A stretch of 64,000 nt of DNA. It comes from Macrocybe gigantea (lineage: Eukaryota; Basidiomycota; Agaricomycetes; Agaricales; Callistosporiaceae). Made by a program: the position numbers and the translations under genes. Shown piece by piece: positions 1 through 11,572 of the stretch. Position 1 is the first letter of the stretch; each line of letters starts with the position of its first letter. The stretch covers positions 62,001 through 126,000 of the forward strand of contig SJRY01000239.1 of NCBI GenBank assembly GCA_011319805.1, read 5' to 3'. The notes under the pieces were generated by a model. The model saw nothing but the letters and a program-made list of their open reading frames with translations, searched no databases and was not told the DNA's origin.

Positions 1-1350
1 GTCAATACGGTCCGATGGTGGGACGTTCGTCCTCATAGTGACCACGATGCTCAGCTGCGACACCGCTGCCAGCGAGGAAAGGATGTTCTCCACGTCACCC
101 CTCGTGCCTTCTACCGGATTCCACGGCGTCTCGAAATTGTCCAGGAGCATTAAACGCGGAGACGGGGAGCTCTTGAGCTCGGCAATGATGTCTGCCAGAT
201 AGTCTCCTGTATCTCTAGAGATGCGCATATTCAAAAATAGGATACGGAGAAGGATGTCCGGGGATGTTGCGCTGACGCAGGGCACCCAAAATCGGTTGGT
301 GTCGGTGAACTGGTTCTGGACCCGGGGGTGTTCCACAACGGCGATGGCGGTAGATGTCTTTCCCATCCCTCCGGGTCCATGGATGCATATCCGAGGTGGC
401 CTGGAGCCTTCCTTGGCATTTACAAGGATATCCACAATACCGTCCACAAACACGTCCCGACCGTAGAAGATGCCAGGTTTTGGAGGCATCTGGCGAGGCG
501 TAGCATGGCTCGCCATGTGAGCCGACCGAAGAAGAGCGCCAACCGATCGTCCAATCTGGCCCACTGTCTCTTGCAACTCGTCCATTTTTACCTCGATCTT
601 GCGAAGCACGAGGCTGTGCGAGATGTCTCGGCTCACCTGCCCATCACGCGTAGGGTCAATTCACTGAGTTGAGAGGTAGCGACTTACGCTCCAGCGCTCA
701 AGCGAGTCCTTCAAGAGGTTCGTGCATCGCTCTACCTTGGCTCTGTTTGCAGCCTTGAACAGGACAACGAGAAGCCGGTTTTGCTCTGCAATCTCTTCGA
801 GGTCTCGTTTGATCGTTTCCAAGTCACTGGACACGACTGAGCGAGGAGAGACGTGAATGGCAGAACGACGCACTGTCCAAACTTCTGTACGTCTCTGAGG
901 AGGTCATTAGGAATGCTCGAGGCGTCCTTTCCTTCAAGAGCCTGTACCATTCCAAGCATCACTCTCTCTATGTGATCTTTCAGTTCCGCAGCTTTTTCCT
1001 CAATCTCGGTGAGGTTCTAATAGCAATTAAATAAAACAACCCTCAAGGAAAACAGAAATGCAGTTTACTTGGCACGTTTGCATCAACAAAAGAGCCAGTC
1101 CGAAGACAGCAGGAGCGCCAGGGACGACGCCTGCGATTTCAGCTATGGATTTCGCGACTTTGACGCCGTTAATGCTCATTTCGAGGGCATAGTCACCGAC
1201 CGTTGGAGTTGCAGAGACGGGATTTGGGCCCTTGAATTCCTGTCAAAGGACAAACGCTGCGACAACACAACTACTCACTGCAACCAGTGCAGGCCTGTTT
1301 TCCTCAAGCGTTTTGGGTTGTCTAGGACTCCAGAAGGCAAGTCCGACCAT
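1..1350 (-). CDS. STAND/NB-ARC NTPase (NLR-like), carboxyl end missing
   Basis: The minus strand reads through several exons into a nucleotide-binding domain. A P-loop, GPGGMGKTST, lies at about 350-380, and a Walker B-type stretch, LMLLDNFETPW, at about 130-160. These are the signature of STAND/NB-ARC signalling ATPases, which fungi use in non-self recognition and programmed cell death. The proposed start at 1350 opens an exon ending in ALVA, then an intron (gtgagtag...ttgacag). The next exon holds a short hydrophobic stretch (VFGLALLLM) and is followed by a charged helix rich in Glu and Lys. This order (amino-terminal helical region, then NB-ARC) fits the agaricomycete 'alpha/beta plus NB-ARC plus TPR' architecture, but the repeat region would lie left of position 1 and cannot be seen. 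The exon joins near 870-890 are uncertain. Family is confident; ligand and effector are unknown. Confidence 0.8.
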
Positions 1351-3490
1351 AGATAGGGCAACCGGGTGATCTGGTCTTGTAAAGAGCAAAAGAAGAGTAT
1401 ACCATTGGAGGTGTCAGCGCCCTCTCAAGCGGCAAACTGTCAACCCAAAACACAACCAATTTCGAACCCAGAAGCGCCCAAGGTCAAGGAAGATCGACAG
1501 TCATCTCTGCTCGACGTGCCGAGCGAGGGCGTCAGGTTTTCTGTCAGAGTTGTGGCAATCATCAAGCATCAGAGAAGCCAAGTGGACTTGCCATTCTAGG
1601 TGCCTGAGATCTCGCAGCTCCAGGAAGCCCGACGACCATGGTACGCTGATGGTGGCGATTATTAAGGTGATACGCATATCGACATCTTCTGTCCTCAATC
1701 AAACGCTCGCCAGCATCTTCTTCCCTTTGCACAGAGATGCGATCATTGTTGCATAGGCATAGACCACCTTCGTCACAGTGTCTTTTCCTCATATACAAAT
1801 CCGAGGTACATAGGTTTATCTCTTTGTCGAGCAGCAGGCAAATGATGACATGCCGAAAAGCCCACCACCACCATCGTAAATCAATGACATCCACTAGCGA
1901 CCAAGAGTATCTTTTGGAGTTGGCTCAGAACTCAGTCCTGGACACCTCAACAGAATATGATGCATATGGCGTCATCACAGAAGCCTTTTTCCTGCACGGA
2001 ACGCCTCGAAACCGTTATTATCCCACACCCCCGCAATTGTGCGTTTGCGGGGCGGTGTCGAAGTTAAGAGGGCCGACCCCATTTATGACTCGGCTGCCAC
2101 CTCCTGACCTGGTGAGCCAAGATACAGACGTCTTGAATTCGCTGCATGCCTGCTGGTTCCAAGCTGAAGTGAAAGCCGCTGTAAAGGATGGCCGTCTCCC
2201 TACATAGATACATTCCATTATGTGTAAGACGAGTCAAACGCTGGGTAAAACATATAGCTGACAAAAAATCACGAAATTCCTCGCCTGGCAAAGGTGGAAT
2301 ACATGAGAGCCCAAATTGCATCAGGTCGGCTCACCAGACTCCTTAAACTGATCTTTCCCATACGTCAGGTCCTTCGAGGATGCTCTTTGCTCTGAGGATA
2401 CTCGGATCTACGTCCCCTAACGGCCGAGCTTTCAATGCCTTGAGGTCGTCATCATTGTCAAGCACGATCACCCAAGGACGAGTTATTTCATGGTCGGATT
2501 CCGCAAGCCATGTACTTGTAACCATCTCGATCGATTTAGTCCTTCAGTATCAACTGGATAGCAGCATCCACCTTGTCATAACTGGCCGTTTTCGAGCGGC
2601 TGACTTCAAAGCCTTTGATGCATCGGAGAGGAAACATATCTATAGGTGACTGGGAGTGATCGTGAGGCAGCTCAATTTAACAGTATCACGTGGATCATGT
2701 TAAATGCTGTCACTGGTAGAGCTGTGGCAATCACCCAAGAAAAATAACGAAACATACAGCACCGCTTGTTTCGGACCATGCTCCACCACCCAAATGCAAG
2801 ACACCACCACCACCTCATATCCCAGCATCGCCCAGGAACGAATCTAAACGCGCCAGATTGAACATGACATGAGCGGTCCCCCATGTCGAAGAGCAAAAGA
2901 TCCGTGCCTCTTCTTTCTCAATTTCTTGCCCAATAAAAGCGAACCCGGAGTGTTCAGGTACCCTCTTTGTTCGTGCTGACGCTGAGATCGCTGACGTGAG
3001 CGTGCCAATGATCGAAAGAGTTGCAAAAGCGGAAGCAGATTTGGCTTGCGCTGCATATCATGTTCTCTCAAGGGTCGAAACGTCAAAAGGCGCGCAGATC
3101 CCCGTCCTCTTTCTCATAGCAACCACAGCTGACATTAACTGGCATTGTGGCGATTTAGCAAGATCCGGGACAGGCAACAAAGATTAGGATGTGATAGCAC
3201 TTTACGCATTCCTTTCGGACATGTTACGTTTGACTGTGATGTTTCGCTCACAAGCTCGGGCAGGTGGGAAGTGCAAAAGTGGCAGCGCATGCCCTGCATT
3301 CCATCTTTTTGACTACCAGGAAAGGTCCGGACCTGGACCCAGCCCCTTGCTGTGGATAAGGATGACGTTTTACAAAAGTGGGAAGCACGGATAAGACCCG
3401 ATCATACAAATTCAAAGAGCTACTCTCATCCTCGTTTATTCGCTTCCCTCGTCGTCGTATACTTCCCCGTAGAAAGAAAACACTCGACCC
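1351..3490. other. Intergenic stretch with possible gene fragments
   Basis: I see no complete gene here. Two stretches look mildly protein-like. One is a plus-strand frame ending at 2207, readable from an ATG at 1884. The other is a minus-strand frame at 2343-2525 with a preceding open stretch to about 2640 that would need splicing or a frame change to connect. Neither matches a family I recognise. The last 100 bases or so before 3491 should hold the promoter of the dioxygenase gene. Confidence 0.4.
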
Positions 3491-4953
3491 ATGACCTCGC
3501 AATCGCAATCCTCGGCCACCGCAGTCTCTGCAAAGACGCTCTTCCAAGACACAGACGCGTTTGACGTCGACCCGCATACGGGCTTCATGCCCCCATGCGT
3601 CCCGCTCACCCGCCTTCCAGCCACGTGGGAGCCCTGGGAGGCCATCCTCGACGACGCGATGCGTTCCAAGCTGCAGCTGGGCGACAAGCCGGGCCTAACT
3701 CCAGACGACGCTGCCACATCCGAATCGTGGCGCGCGCGCGTGCGTCAGGTAAGTCCTTGTCGTGTCTTTCCTCTTTCCCGTCAACGATGGACGGCGTATG
3801 GCTGAACCCTTCTGCGTGGACTGTATGACAGATGCCCGTTCTGCCTGTTGAAGACCTGCTCGACGCGTCATCGGCTGTTCTTCGCCGCGCGCACCTCGTG
3901 CTCGCGTACGTCTTGCATTTTTACGTCCAGTCTCTCCCACCGGACGCGCCCGTGCGCATCCCGCGCCCTCTCACATTGCCTTTGCTGCGCGTCTCAGCCT
4001 CGCTAGACATCCCGCCCGTGCTCACCTACGCCGACACCGTGCTCTACAACTGGGTGCCGCGCACCGCTGCGGACGCCGACGTTTCCAGCCACAGTCCACC
4101 GCCTCCCTCAACGCCAACGCTCGACACCCTGCGCACGCACACGTCCTTCACGTCCACACTCGACGAGGAAGAGTTCTACCTCACCTCCGCCCGAATCGAG
4201 CTGCGCGGCGTCGCCGCCCTCGATCTCATGCGCGCAACGCTGGACGAAGCGTTCGTCGGCGACTCGACGGCCGTGCGCCGGATCGCGTCCTACCTGCGCA
4301 CGCTCTCGCGCGTCGTGCACGAGCTCAGGGCGCAGCTGCTCGACGTGAAACGCGCGTGCGGCCCGGAGAGGTATTATAACGACGTCAGGCCTTGGTTTCG
4401 CGGTGAGGACTCGGATCCGCGCGGTCGCGCGTGGACGTTTGAGGGCGTCGACGAGCTCGCGGAGGTGTACAGGCGGCCAAAGGAGCTCTCGGGTCCGAGC
4501 GCAGGACAAAGCTCGATGGTGCACGTTCTCGATGTATTTCTCGGCGTCGAGCACCTCCCCAGCTCGTCATCATCTCCTTCTTCTTCGTCTCCTTCCTTCA
4601 TGTCGCGCATGAAGGTCTACATGCCGCGCCCGCACCGGCTCTTTCTGGACCACCTCGCGCGCACGCCGAGGCCTCTTCGCGCGTTTGTGGACGCGGCGCA
4701 GGACGACGAGCTCCGCGAGGCGTTCAATGACGCCGTGCGTGCGCTCAAGGAGTTTCGCGATGCGCATATGATCATCGCCGCGCTGTACATTTTAGGGCCG
4801 GCGCGTCGCGCCAGGGAGAGGGCCCGCGCAGAGGGGGAAGGCGAGGCGCGTGAGGCTGGAGACAAGGCGCCTTTGAAGGGTACGGGAGGCACGGATTTGG
4901 TCAAGTTCTTGAAGGATACTAGGACGAGGACGAACGAGACGATGTTGTCGTGA
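3491..4953 (+). CDS. Indoleamine 2,3-dioxygenase (IDO)
   Basis: Two exons (3491-3748 and 3832-4953) give 459 residues; the intron is gtaagtcc...tgacag. The product is a haem enzyme that opens the indole ring of L-tryptophan to N-formylkynurenine, the first step of the kynurenine route to NAD in the cytosol. Family motifs are present in order: SLDIPPVLTYADTVLYNW, then SAGQSS followed by a DVFLG stretch, then FRDAHMIIAALYI, then GTGGTDLVKFLK near the carboxyl end. The His of FRDAH (about residue 398) aligns with the proximal haem ligand of mammalian IDO. The start was chosen because it gives the usual fungal amino-terminal stretch and follows a stop-rich region. Codon use is very GC-rich in the second exon. 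Fungi often have several IDO paralogues, and which one this is cannot be told from the sequence. Confidence 0.95.
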
Positions 4954-5102
4954 ATCTGTACACATTAGACTGCTACACGGACGAATAGACGTAGGTGAGA
5001 CATTGTCGTCAAGGCGTCGCAGGATTGTAAAGCGGTTGCGGGTGACAAAATGAGTGAACGTGACATATACATAAATGCAGCCCTTTACAATCCCAAATTT
5101 TT

Positions 5103-5700
5103 GGCCTGCATCGCTTCTGCCATGTGAACAAGGCGCTGGACATTTTCTTTGCTAGGATCGCCTGGGCGGGCATCGCGATTTCATTTGTGGCCGCAATCGT
5201 ATCGTTCTCGGCATCCTTCGACGACGCTGTCGCAATTTAGCATAGACGTTCGTCGCCTCGCGGAGAATGTAAGGATTCCTGTGAACGAATGATACTCCAT
5301 GGTTCCCCGACTAGCTGTCGAACACACACCCGGATCGTATTTTTCCCTCTCGTTCCCATCCCCTGCGATCACAGCTGGGTCCACAAGGTAGGCAGGGTCG
5401 GGCAACGGTCCCAAATAGCGGGCGGGCCACCTGGGCGACGTTGCGCATCTCAAATCGATGTAGCCATGGACAGCGACGCAATGCCAGAAGGAGTGGAACG
5501 GAGAACAAATCATTGAGACGTCGCGTAACGGATTTGCATCGCATTCACTATCCGCGGTACGATGTATATATGTGCCCTCGTCGGAGGCAAAAGCTTCAAG
5601 TTTCTTGCAGTATACTTCAAGGTCTCGGCCAGCACCCACGAAGCATTGTTCAAGTCCTTGAAGGGCCCGGCATTCCTGGTGCCTATCCTTGGGTTTGACT
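5103..5700 (-). pseudogene. Probable decayed or mis-assembled hypothetical gene
   Basis: Protein-like stretches appear in all three minus frames but cannot be joined by plausible introns. Near 5580-5680 one frame reads GPFKDLNNASWVLAETLKY. Near 5220-5290 another reads NPYILREATNVYAKLR. A third ends at 5103 with SKENVQRLVHMAEAMQAKN, a short tail and TAA. Each segment is rich in helix-forming residues and looks like one small protein that has lost frame, through real indels or base-calling errors. I do not recognise the family. A genuine multi-exon gene with unusual splicing is the alternative. Confidence 0.35.
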
Positions 5701-6206
5701 CAACAGTCGTACAATCCCTAGAGGTTGCTTTTATGACGAGCTAGCATCCAATGATGATCCATAACCATTTACAAACATATAACATGGCTGACTCATTCAT
5801 CAAACTTACGACCAGTCCCCTCATTCAGTTCCAACTCACAAGCTCCGTCCTTTTGATTCCCTCAATTTTCGGTGCATTCCACAATGCATGTGCCTTCATG
5901 CATCTGCGCAGTTATGCCGCGGACGTGCCATGGCAGGCTCCAGAGCCATCATGATGTGAGAAATTCATCACCCATTGTGTACTCCAACAGGATCATCGAA
6001 TGAATTAAGGCGCGCGTTCGTGTCATGATGAATTGACAGCTTGATCAGTTCTTGTCTCCCAAAGGCCGCCTTTAGACCCACGAGTCAATATTTTCGTCTG
6101 CCTTTCAGGAACTTGGAACTTGATCGCGACCAGCAGGGTGCGAATTGACGTCTTCTTTCCTTGGCCTCAGTGTCCGAGCCAGGGCCAGACCGCCTGTCCG
6201 ATACTG

Positions 6207-6213
6207 TATAAAA
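6207..6213 (+). promoter_or_regulatory. TATA box
   Basis: TATAAAA lies 35-41 bases before the ATG at 6248, in a clean context (tactgtataaaagcgcc). The distance is short, so the 5' untranslated leader would be only about 10 bases, or initiation is spread. TATA boxes are uncommon at fungal housekeeping genes and more typical of regulated secreted-protein genes. Confidence 0.55.
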
Positions 6214-6247
6214 GCGCCTCTTTCAACTCGTCGAATAGGCAATAGCG

Positions 6248-7006
6248 ATGGTCTTCATTTTTGCCTTTACAGCTCTGCTGGCGCTCCTAGCGTCACCATT
6301 CGCGGCTGTTGCTGCCCCCTCCACAAGCGATGGAACTATCGTAAATTTGCGCGTCGAAGGTCGCGACAAGACCATCTTCGAGGGGCCCATCTTCACCCGG
6401 GGCCACGACGTCAATCCGCCGTCTGGCGGATTGCACCACTGCGATGGGACAAACAACGGCGCGAACCCGACGCCCGGGCCCACTGCTACGAGCGCTCTTG
6501 ACACGGCGTCGAAAATAGCAGGTTTCGAATGGGACGGGTGAGCGTCGCATTTCCTCGCATTTTTCTCGTTGTCGCAACTGAAGATTGTCCCCACAAGGAC
6601 ATACTTTGCCCAGTTCGACGACTACTTCATCACTAGCATAGGCGGAGACACCCAGACCACGACCGAGTTTTGGGCCATCTACCTCAACTTCACGCTCACG
6701 CCCGTTGGCGGCTGCCAGCAGCGCGTCGAGCTCGGCGACAACGTGCTCTTTGCGTTCGACGGGTTCAGCAAGGCGCACCTGCTCTCGCTCTCTGGACCGC
6801 AGACTGCACATGTCGATCAGCCCGTGACGCTGACGGTCACAGATGGGGCGACGGGTGCGCCCATCGCCGGCGCAGATGTGAACGGGCAGGTCAGCGATTC
6901 GAACGGGCATGTCTCTGTCACGTTTGGGCAGGCTGGCTTGCATGGCGTAAAGGCGACGAAGGACGACTCGATTCGGTCTAACAAATTGAATATCCTTGTT
7001 GTTTGA
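6248..7006 (+). CDS. Small secreted protein, DUF4430 (transcobalamin-like) type
   Basis: Exons 6248-6537 and 6598-7006 encode 232 residues; the join gives WDG-TYFAQ in frame. A signal peptide covers about residues 1-22 (hydrophobic core FAFTALLALLASPFAAVA, then AAPS). The mature part has the motif VNLRVEGRDKTIFEGPI, a GGLHHCDGTN motif, a second Cys in GGCQQR, and a carboxyl Ig-like segment (HVDQPVTLTVTDGATGAPI). This layout is known from many basidiomycete secreted proteins annotated as DUF4430-containing. Extracellular or cell-wall location is expected; biochemical function is unknown. A TATA box sits just upstream, suggesting regulated expression. The neighbours are not functionally related. 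Confidence 0.8.
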
Positions 7007-7510
7007 TTTTCGCTTTTCCTATGAAATACCAAATATCCTTCTAAGCTTCACCGCATCAGCAAAGCAGCTGCCCTTGTTGACTATTTTAATGAATGCTAAA
7101 ACTGTGAAGGTAGTGAGGCAGCACTCAGTCGACTGCCTGGTAGGCTCTGGGTGAGTGAAGCCGCGCACGACGTGGTGAAGAACTAAGGATCAAACGTTGC
7201 TAATCCCATTGAGCTGAGCATAGTTGCAGTAATAAAATAATTAGTAAAAGCATTGCAAGTTGACGAATTCGTTGTATCGGTATCGAGACGTGCACTTGAC
7301 AGCGACAATGGCCTCCCTCTGCAAAACTCCCCTGCCCTCGTCTTTACCGAACCGCTTCGGTCAAGAGTCGCGGCCAAATGGCCAAACAACTCTTCCAAGA
7401 AGACTTCATCCTCCCTTCTCAGTGTCTTTTTGACAACATCTTAGGCAGCGGGCTCACCCAACCTATATTCTAAACTAGCATTCGGTCTTACCCTTCCATA
7501 TCCATCCCGA
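7007..7510. other. Intergenic region, convergent gene ends
   Basis: This lies between the 3' ends of the secreted-protein gene (+) and PEX3 (-). I see no gene; it should hold the two 3' untranslated regions. Confidence 0.6.
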
Positions 7511-9572
7511 TTAGAGGCGCTCATCGAACTTTGAGAATATTATGGCGGATAAGCATTGAGTCTCCCTGAGGCGGAGCAGGTCCTAACATTTAAAAAAATA
7601 TTGTCAATGAATGCCCTCCAAACGATACGGAGAAGACGCACATCCACCAACTCATTCGGGAGACCGTTCAACGCAAGGTGTGACCACCTTGCCAAACCAG
7701 GCAACAAACCCGCAAGACGTATCCGCACGGCTTCGCCTGGAGTCGGTGGCGGTTCTGTGGTGATAAACACGGATTTCTCGAGCCCATCGAATAATACTTC
7801 CGTCGCTCGGTCGAGGGAGACCTCTAGAACGTGCAAGAAGTCGGGTGACAACACAGTTGACCGTGTTTCTGCCAGTAGCTTGGCGAAAGGAGGATCTTCC
7901 ACGTGAGGATAAAGAACCGAATTCGCTTGAGAAACAGAGAACGGTAGACGGAGGGGCATGGTATCCGGAGAGGTCCCAAATTCAAACAGGTCGTAAGGCG
8001 TTATGGGTTGGTGAGAGACATATCCACCTTGAACGAGAACGTGATGGGTCATCTCTGGTGTTTGTGGAAGAAGAGCGGAGAGAAAGCTGCAATTCGAGTT
8101 TAGCTACGATGTTCAAATTCGCCAAGAGAAACATACTTTGTCCGCCTTTCTCCCCCTCCGTAGGTGACTTCTTGCTCTACTCGTCTCCGTACATCAGTGA
8201 CAAGCCGGTGGAGGTCGATAACTGCCAGTTTGCTCTTCAATGACACGCTGAAAGGTTAAATTTTATCAGATACGTGCGCGGGGTCAGAGACACAAGCCAA
8301 GAGCGAACCCCTCAAAAACTTCCTCAACGGCACCTCTGATCCTGTCTCGCAGATCTTTCCACCCGACGTGCAGTATCCACCATGACATGGTAAGGAACTT
8401 GCTTTCTGCGTCTTCTGTGATTGGAACATAGGGGAAGGCCGAGACATCGCCTTCAGGTTGGATCAAGCCATTCATATCTCCAGAAAGCAGGGCTTCTATG
8501 CCTTGCCCACCGCCAAACAATATATTGCTTAATGAGAGCTCTTCAGTTAGGCGATTCCGAAAGCGCTCATCGCGTTCCAGTTGGATCACGGATCCCAGGT
8601 ATTTGGAACGAGCGAGGATAGTAAGTTGAATTAAGGTGAAGAGTGTGAGTAATGTCGTTGAATAAAGTGTCGTCAGCGTGCGGGTGAAAGCTTCAAATTT
8701 ATGTCAATTTTTTTTTAGAAAATTGCGGCAGGGAAATCAACGCACTGAGAATTTTGACCTCATTCCAAAGTTCTGCCGCCGTTCGCGAAGAGTTTGTGTC
8801 CGACACGAAGGATGAGCTCATAGCGCTGTCAGACTACAACATAGGTTGGCTTGTGTGGGACATAGATCTTTGGAAACTAAATGCTTACTGGAGTGGAGTC
8901 CGCGACGGAGACCTCGTCTGTGTCGGGTCTTGCCACAGAGTTTGATCTGGATTCAGCTTGCGGTGCAGCGTCGCCAGATGAGACGGAACTAGATGAGCCA
9001 TTTACCAGAGAGTCTTGAGTTTTCTGAGTGGCCTCGTCGGGAATTGCTTCCGGAGCCCTCTCAACACCGTCGGAGGCGTCGCGCGATGACCCGGGGTAAG
9101 AGATTATGGACCCCTCCGTGTCCGACTGCGTTTCCGACTGATGGACCAGTTCGACGCTCGACGCCAAACTGCTTGGCGAAGAAGCGGAAGGAAGCCTGGT
9201 CCTGCGCGAAACATGTCGAGCTTTTGAACGATTTTGAAGCTCTTGGGTCAACGCTTCGACGTCCATCAAGGTCAGGATCTGTTCCGAGAGCGTCGGCATT
9301 AGGGCTAGTACAGTGAATGAAATATCTTCTTGCGATTGACGAAATCGTCGACGTAGACTAGCAGAAGTGTTCAGTCTCGTACATCTACGCGTTTATAGCA
9401 AGAAATTACCTTACTTGTCGCGTGCGACTCGCTCTTCCTCCAGCTTGTACTTCAGCTCCTCCAAGCGACTGCTAACGTACTGCTGGACAATATATACCCC
9501 GCCCATAACGCCTGCTGTTGTCAAGAATCCTTTCTTCCTTCGAGCTACATATCGCCGAACGGATGTGATCAT
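7511..9572 (-). CDS. PEX3: Peroxisomal biogenesis factor 3 (peroxin-3)
   Basis: PEX3 is the peroxisomal membrane anchor that docks PEX19 and inserts membrane proteins. The first exon (9415-9572) begins MITSVRRYVARRKKG, then a hydrophobic segment TTAGVMGGVYIVQQYV, the usual single amino-terminal membrane span after a basic targeting stretch. It joins to LRRRFRQSQEDISFTVLALM and PTLSEQIL, a PEX3 hallmark. Further exons carry a Ser-rich spacer with low-complexity acidic stretches, then KYLGSVIQLERDERF, then EELSLSNILFGGG, then YPHVEDPPFAKLLAETR. The last exon joins NELVD to DLLRLRETQCLSAIIFSKF and stops at 7511. An in-frame ATG lies 11 codons upstream of the start chosen; 9572 is preferred because it gives the conserved amino end. 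The Ser-rich insert (about 9000-9230) is longer than in yeast PEX3. Confidence 0.88.
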
Positions 9573-9666
9573 GGTTGCAGACGGAGGTGAAGAGGCAAGA
9601 AGCACATGATTATGTAAAATCCAGAAACCCGGCCCTCGTGGTTGTCATTTCACCCGAACAGCCATC

Positions 9667-10963
9667 ATGTCGTCCAGGCGTTGCCCACTGCTCCCTTCAG
9701 AGCTTTTGTTCGCAATAATCGATGACTTGAAACACGAAAAGGATCTCGAAACTCTCAAGTCATGCGCTCTCGTGTGTCGTGGTTTCCATGACTTCTGCCA
9801 GAGCGCTTTATTCGCCGATATACATCTTCAACTCGATCCTCGCGACGTCAGCTGTCTACCAGAGGCACACATACGTCTGAACGACGTGCTTGGGTGGAAC
9901 ACTGAGGCAGGTGCCTTCGTTAGGTCTCTGACACTTGAACTTTGCGAGGAATGTGGAGAACAATCCTGGTCTCCCACCGACCCTTCACGGATTGTGTCTA
10001 TACTGCTTGCGCTGAAAGACCTTCGACATCTGGAAGTCCGTTCCAAAATTGGGTCTCATGAGTATTGGGATTGGGAAGATTTCAGTCCTTTCTTTGATGG
10101 AGCACTACGGGCGATGGTCCGTCAATCGAAAGTACAGTCCTTCAATATTCTAGGCATTCGATCCGTCCCCTCATCGCTATTTTCAATTTTCACGTCTCTG
10201 GAAGATTTTTTCCTTTCCGATGTGGACAATATCATCACCGAAATTGGAGATTCTCCTACAGCGGTTGAGCCAGGGAAGCCCAAGAGGATTCGCCTCCGCT
10301 CTCTCGAAACATACCTGTTTCTTGACATGGAGGATTTTAACGCGTTATTCTTGAATCCCAACGCTGTTTTCGACTTGCACGACGTCCTGGATCTTTACGT
10401 ACAGGAAGTCGAGAGAGAGATTTTCGATGGAATAATCGCGGAATGTATACAATCGGTCCAGCATTTGAGGTTGGATTTCTTTCCACTATGTGCGTCTGTA
10501 TTCACGAATATTAATGATAATTACTCTGACAATCGTATCAATCTCTCCAGTCACTGTTGGTGGCCCGCCCTTTTCCTGGGCATCCATGACATCTCTTGTT
10601 TCTTTGACGATGTTCGTCAATGGCTCTTTCATTGGATACGATGAATCCCCCGCTCAAGCACTGTCTGAAACCATTATGTCTATTCCTCCTTCACCTTCGT
10701 TCCGGAGGGTAGAGATTTTCTTTAAACACTTCCTGGATACCCTTCGTTTTGTGCCGCACTACTATTCGACTATCATAACACCATTCCTTCGTGCTGTTGA
10801 TACGCATCTGACTCTCTTCCCTTCTCTTGAAGCGGTCGTCGTTCATTTTAACGTCGGACTCGAATCTCCTGACGAAAACTACAACTGGCTTTCTTCAGAT
10901 ATGAAAATTGCATTCGCCCTCGCGTCTCGCAGGAATTTACTTGATGTACATATCGAACACTGA
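9667..10963 (+). CDS. F-box/LRR-like protein
   Basis: Exons 9667-10489 and 10551-10963 join in frame to give 411 residues. The amino end, LPSELLFAIIDDLKHEKDLE then LKSCALVCRGFHDFC, is a classic F-box, the Skp1-binding helix bundle of SCF ubiquitin ligases. The rest has spaced leucine-rich segments (FVRSLTLELC, LKDLRHLEVRS, SLEDFFLSDV, VQHLRLDFF) like the loose LRR-type domains of the large agaricomycete F-box families. The intron is gtgcgtctg...ctctccag. The gene starts only 95 bases from the PEX3 start on the opposite strand, so the two share a compact divergent promoter. The substrate is unknown. Confidence 0.75.
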
Positions 10964-11475
10964 GGTTTTGCTTCACAATCTCTTTGAATGCGTTGACCGG
11001 ATTACAGGCTACAGAGTACTCCAGTATATGCTTGCTATACAACATTATTGCTCTCGAATATAACGACAATTTTCTTCTTATTTTTCGAGTTCGGGCGGTC
11101 GCCGATTCAAGCGACTGCAGGTACAAGCGGGTGCGCGCAGGAATGTTCTTGACCATGGCTTGTTCATGGACAGTGAGATATCATAAAAAGTCAAGCCTGT
11201 CTTCTGTCCCCGAGCTTTTCCCAGCCCTGAGCATTGCCGCAACCTTCCGTTGACTTCAAGCGAGACAGACAAACTGCATAACCAACTCTTTCTTGTAGTC
11301 GTGCATGTGGCCAATGCAAAATTCATTCCGAGTAGCGTCGCCAGCATGCCCTTTTTATTATAATTGTAGATGTATTGTGGTATTGAAGTAATGCAGGCGC
11401 GGCCTGCGATCGCGGGTTCTCATCATCCCAGTCTTTTTATTCCTTTGCAAAGCCTCTTGCAACTCGGAATCTCAT
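10964..11475. other. Intergenic region
   Basis: I see no gene or clear regulatory site here. It lies outside the left arm of the inverted duplication. Confidence 0.5.
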
Positions 11476-11572
11476 ACATTGCCACGCGTCTCCGAAGAAG
11501 CATATGCAGTCACGACTGGCATCTACATGTAAGCCACGGACAAATAAAAGTAATGCACGACTTCTCAGACCT

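Larger units (their letters stand above)
4954..6247. other. Intergenic region holding a likely decayed gene (minus strand) and a promoter
   Basis: Between the dioxygenase and the secreted-protein gene, only the broken minus-strand reading frames at 5103-5700 look coding. The stretch from 5760 to 6200 shows no gene. It ends in the promoter of the gene starting at 6248. Confidence 0.5.

Noticed and set aside
6293..6943. 216-codon open frame antisense to the secreted-protein gene
   Set aside because: It is the shadow of the GC-rich real gene, whose signal peptide, splice site and family motifs are clear.
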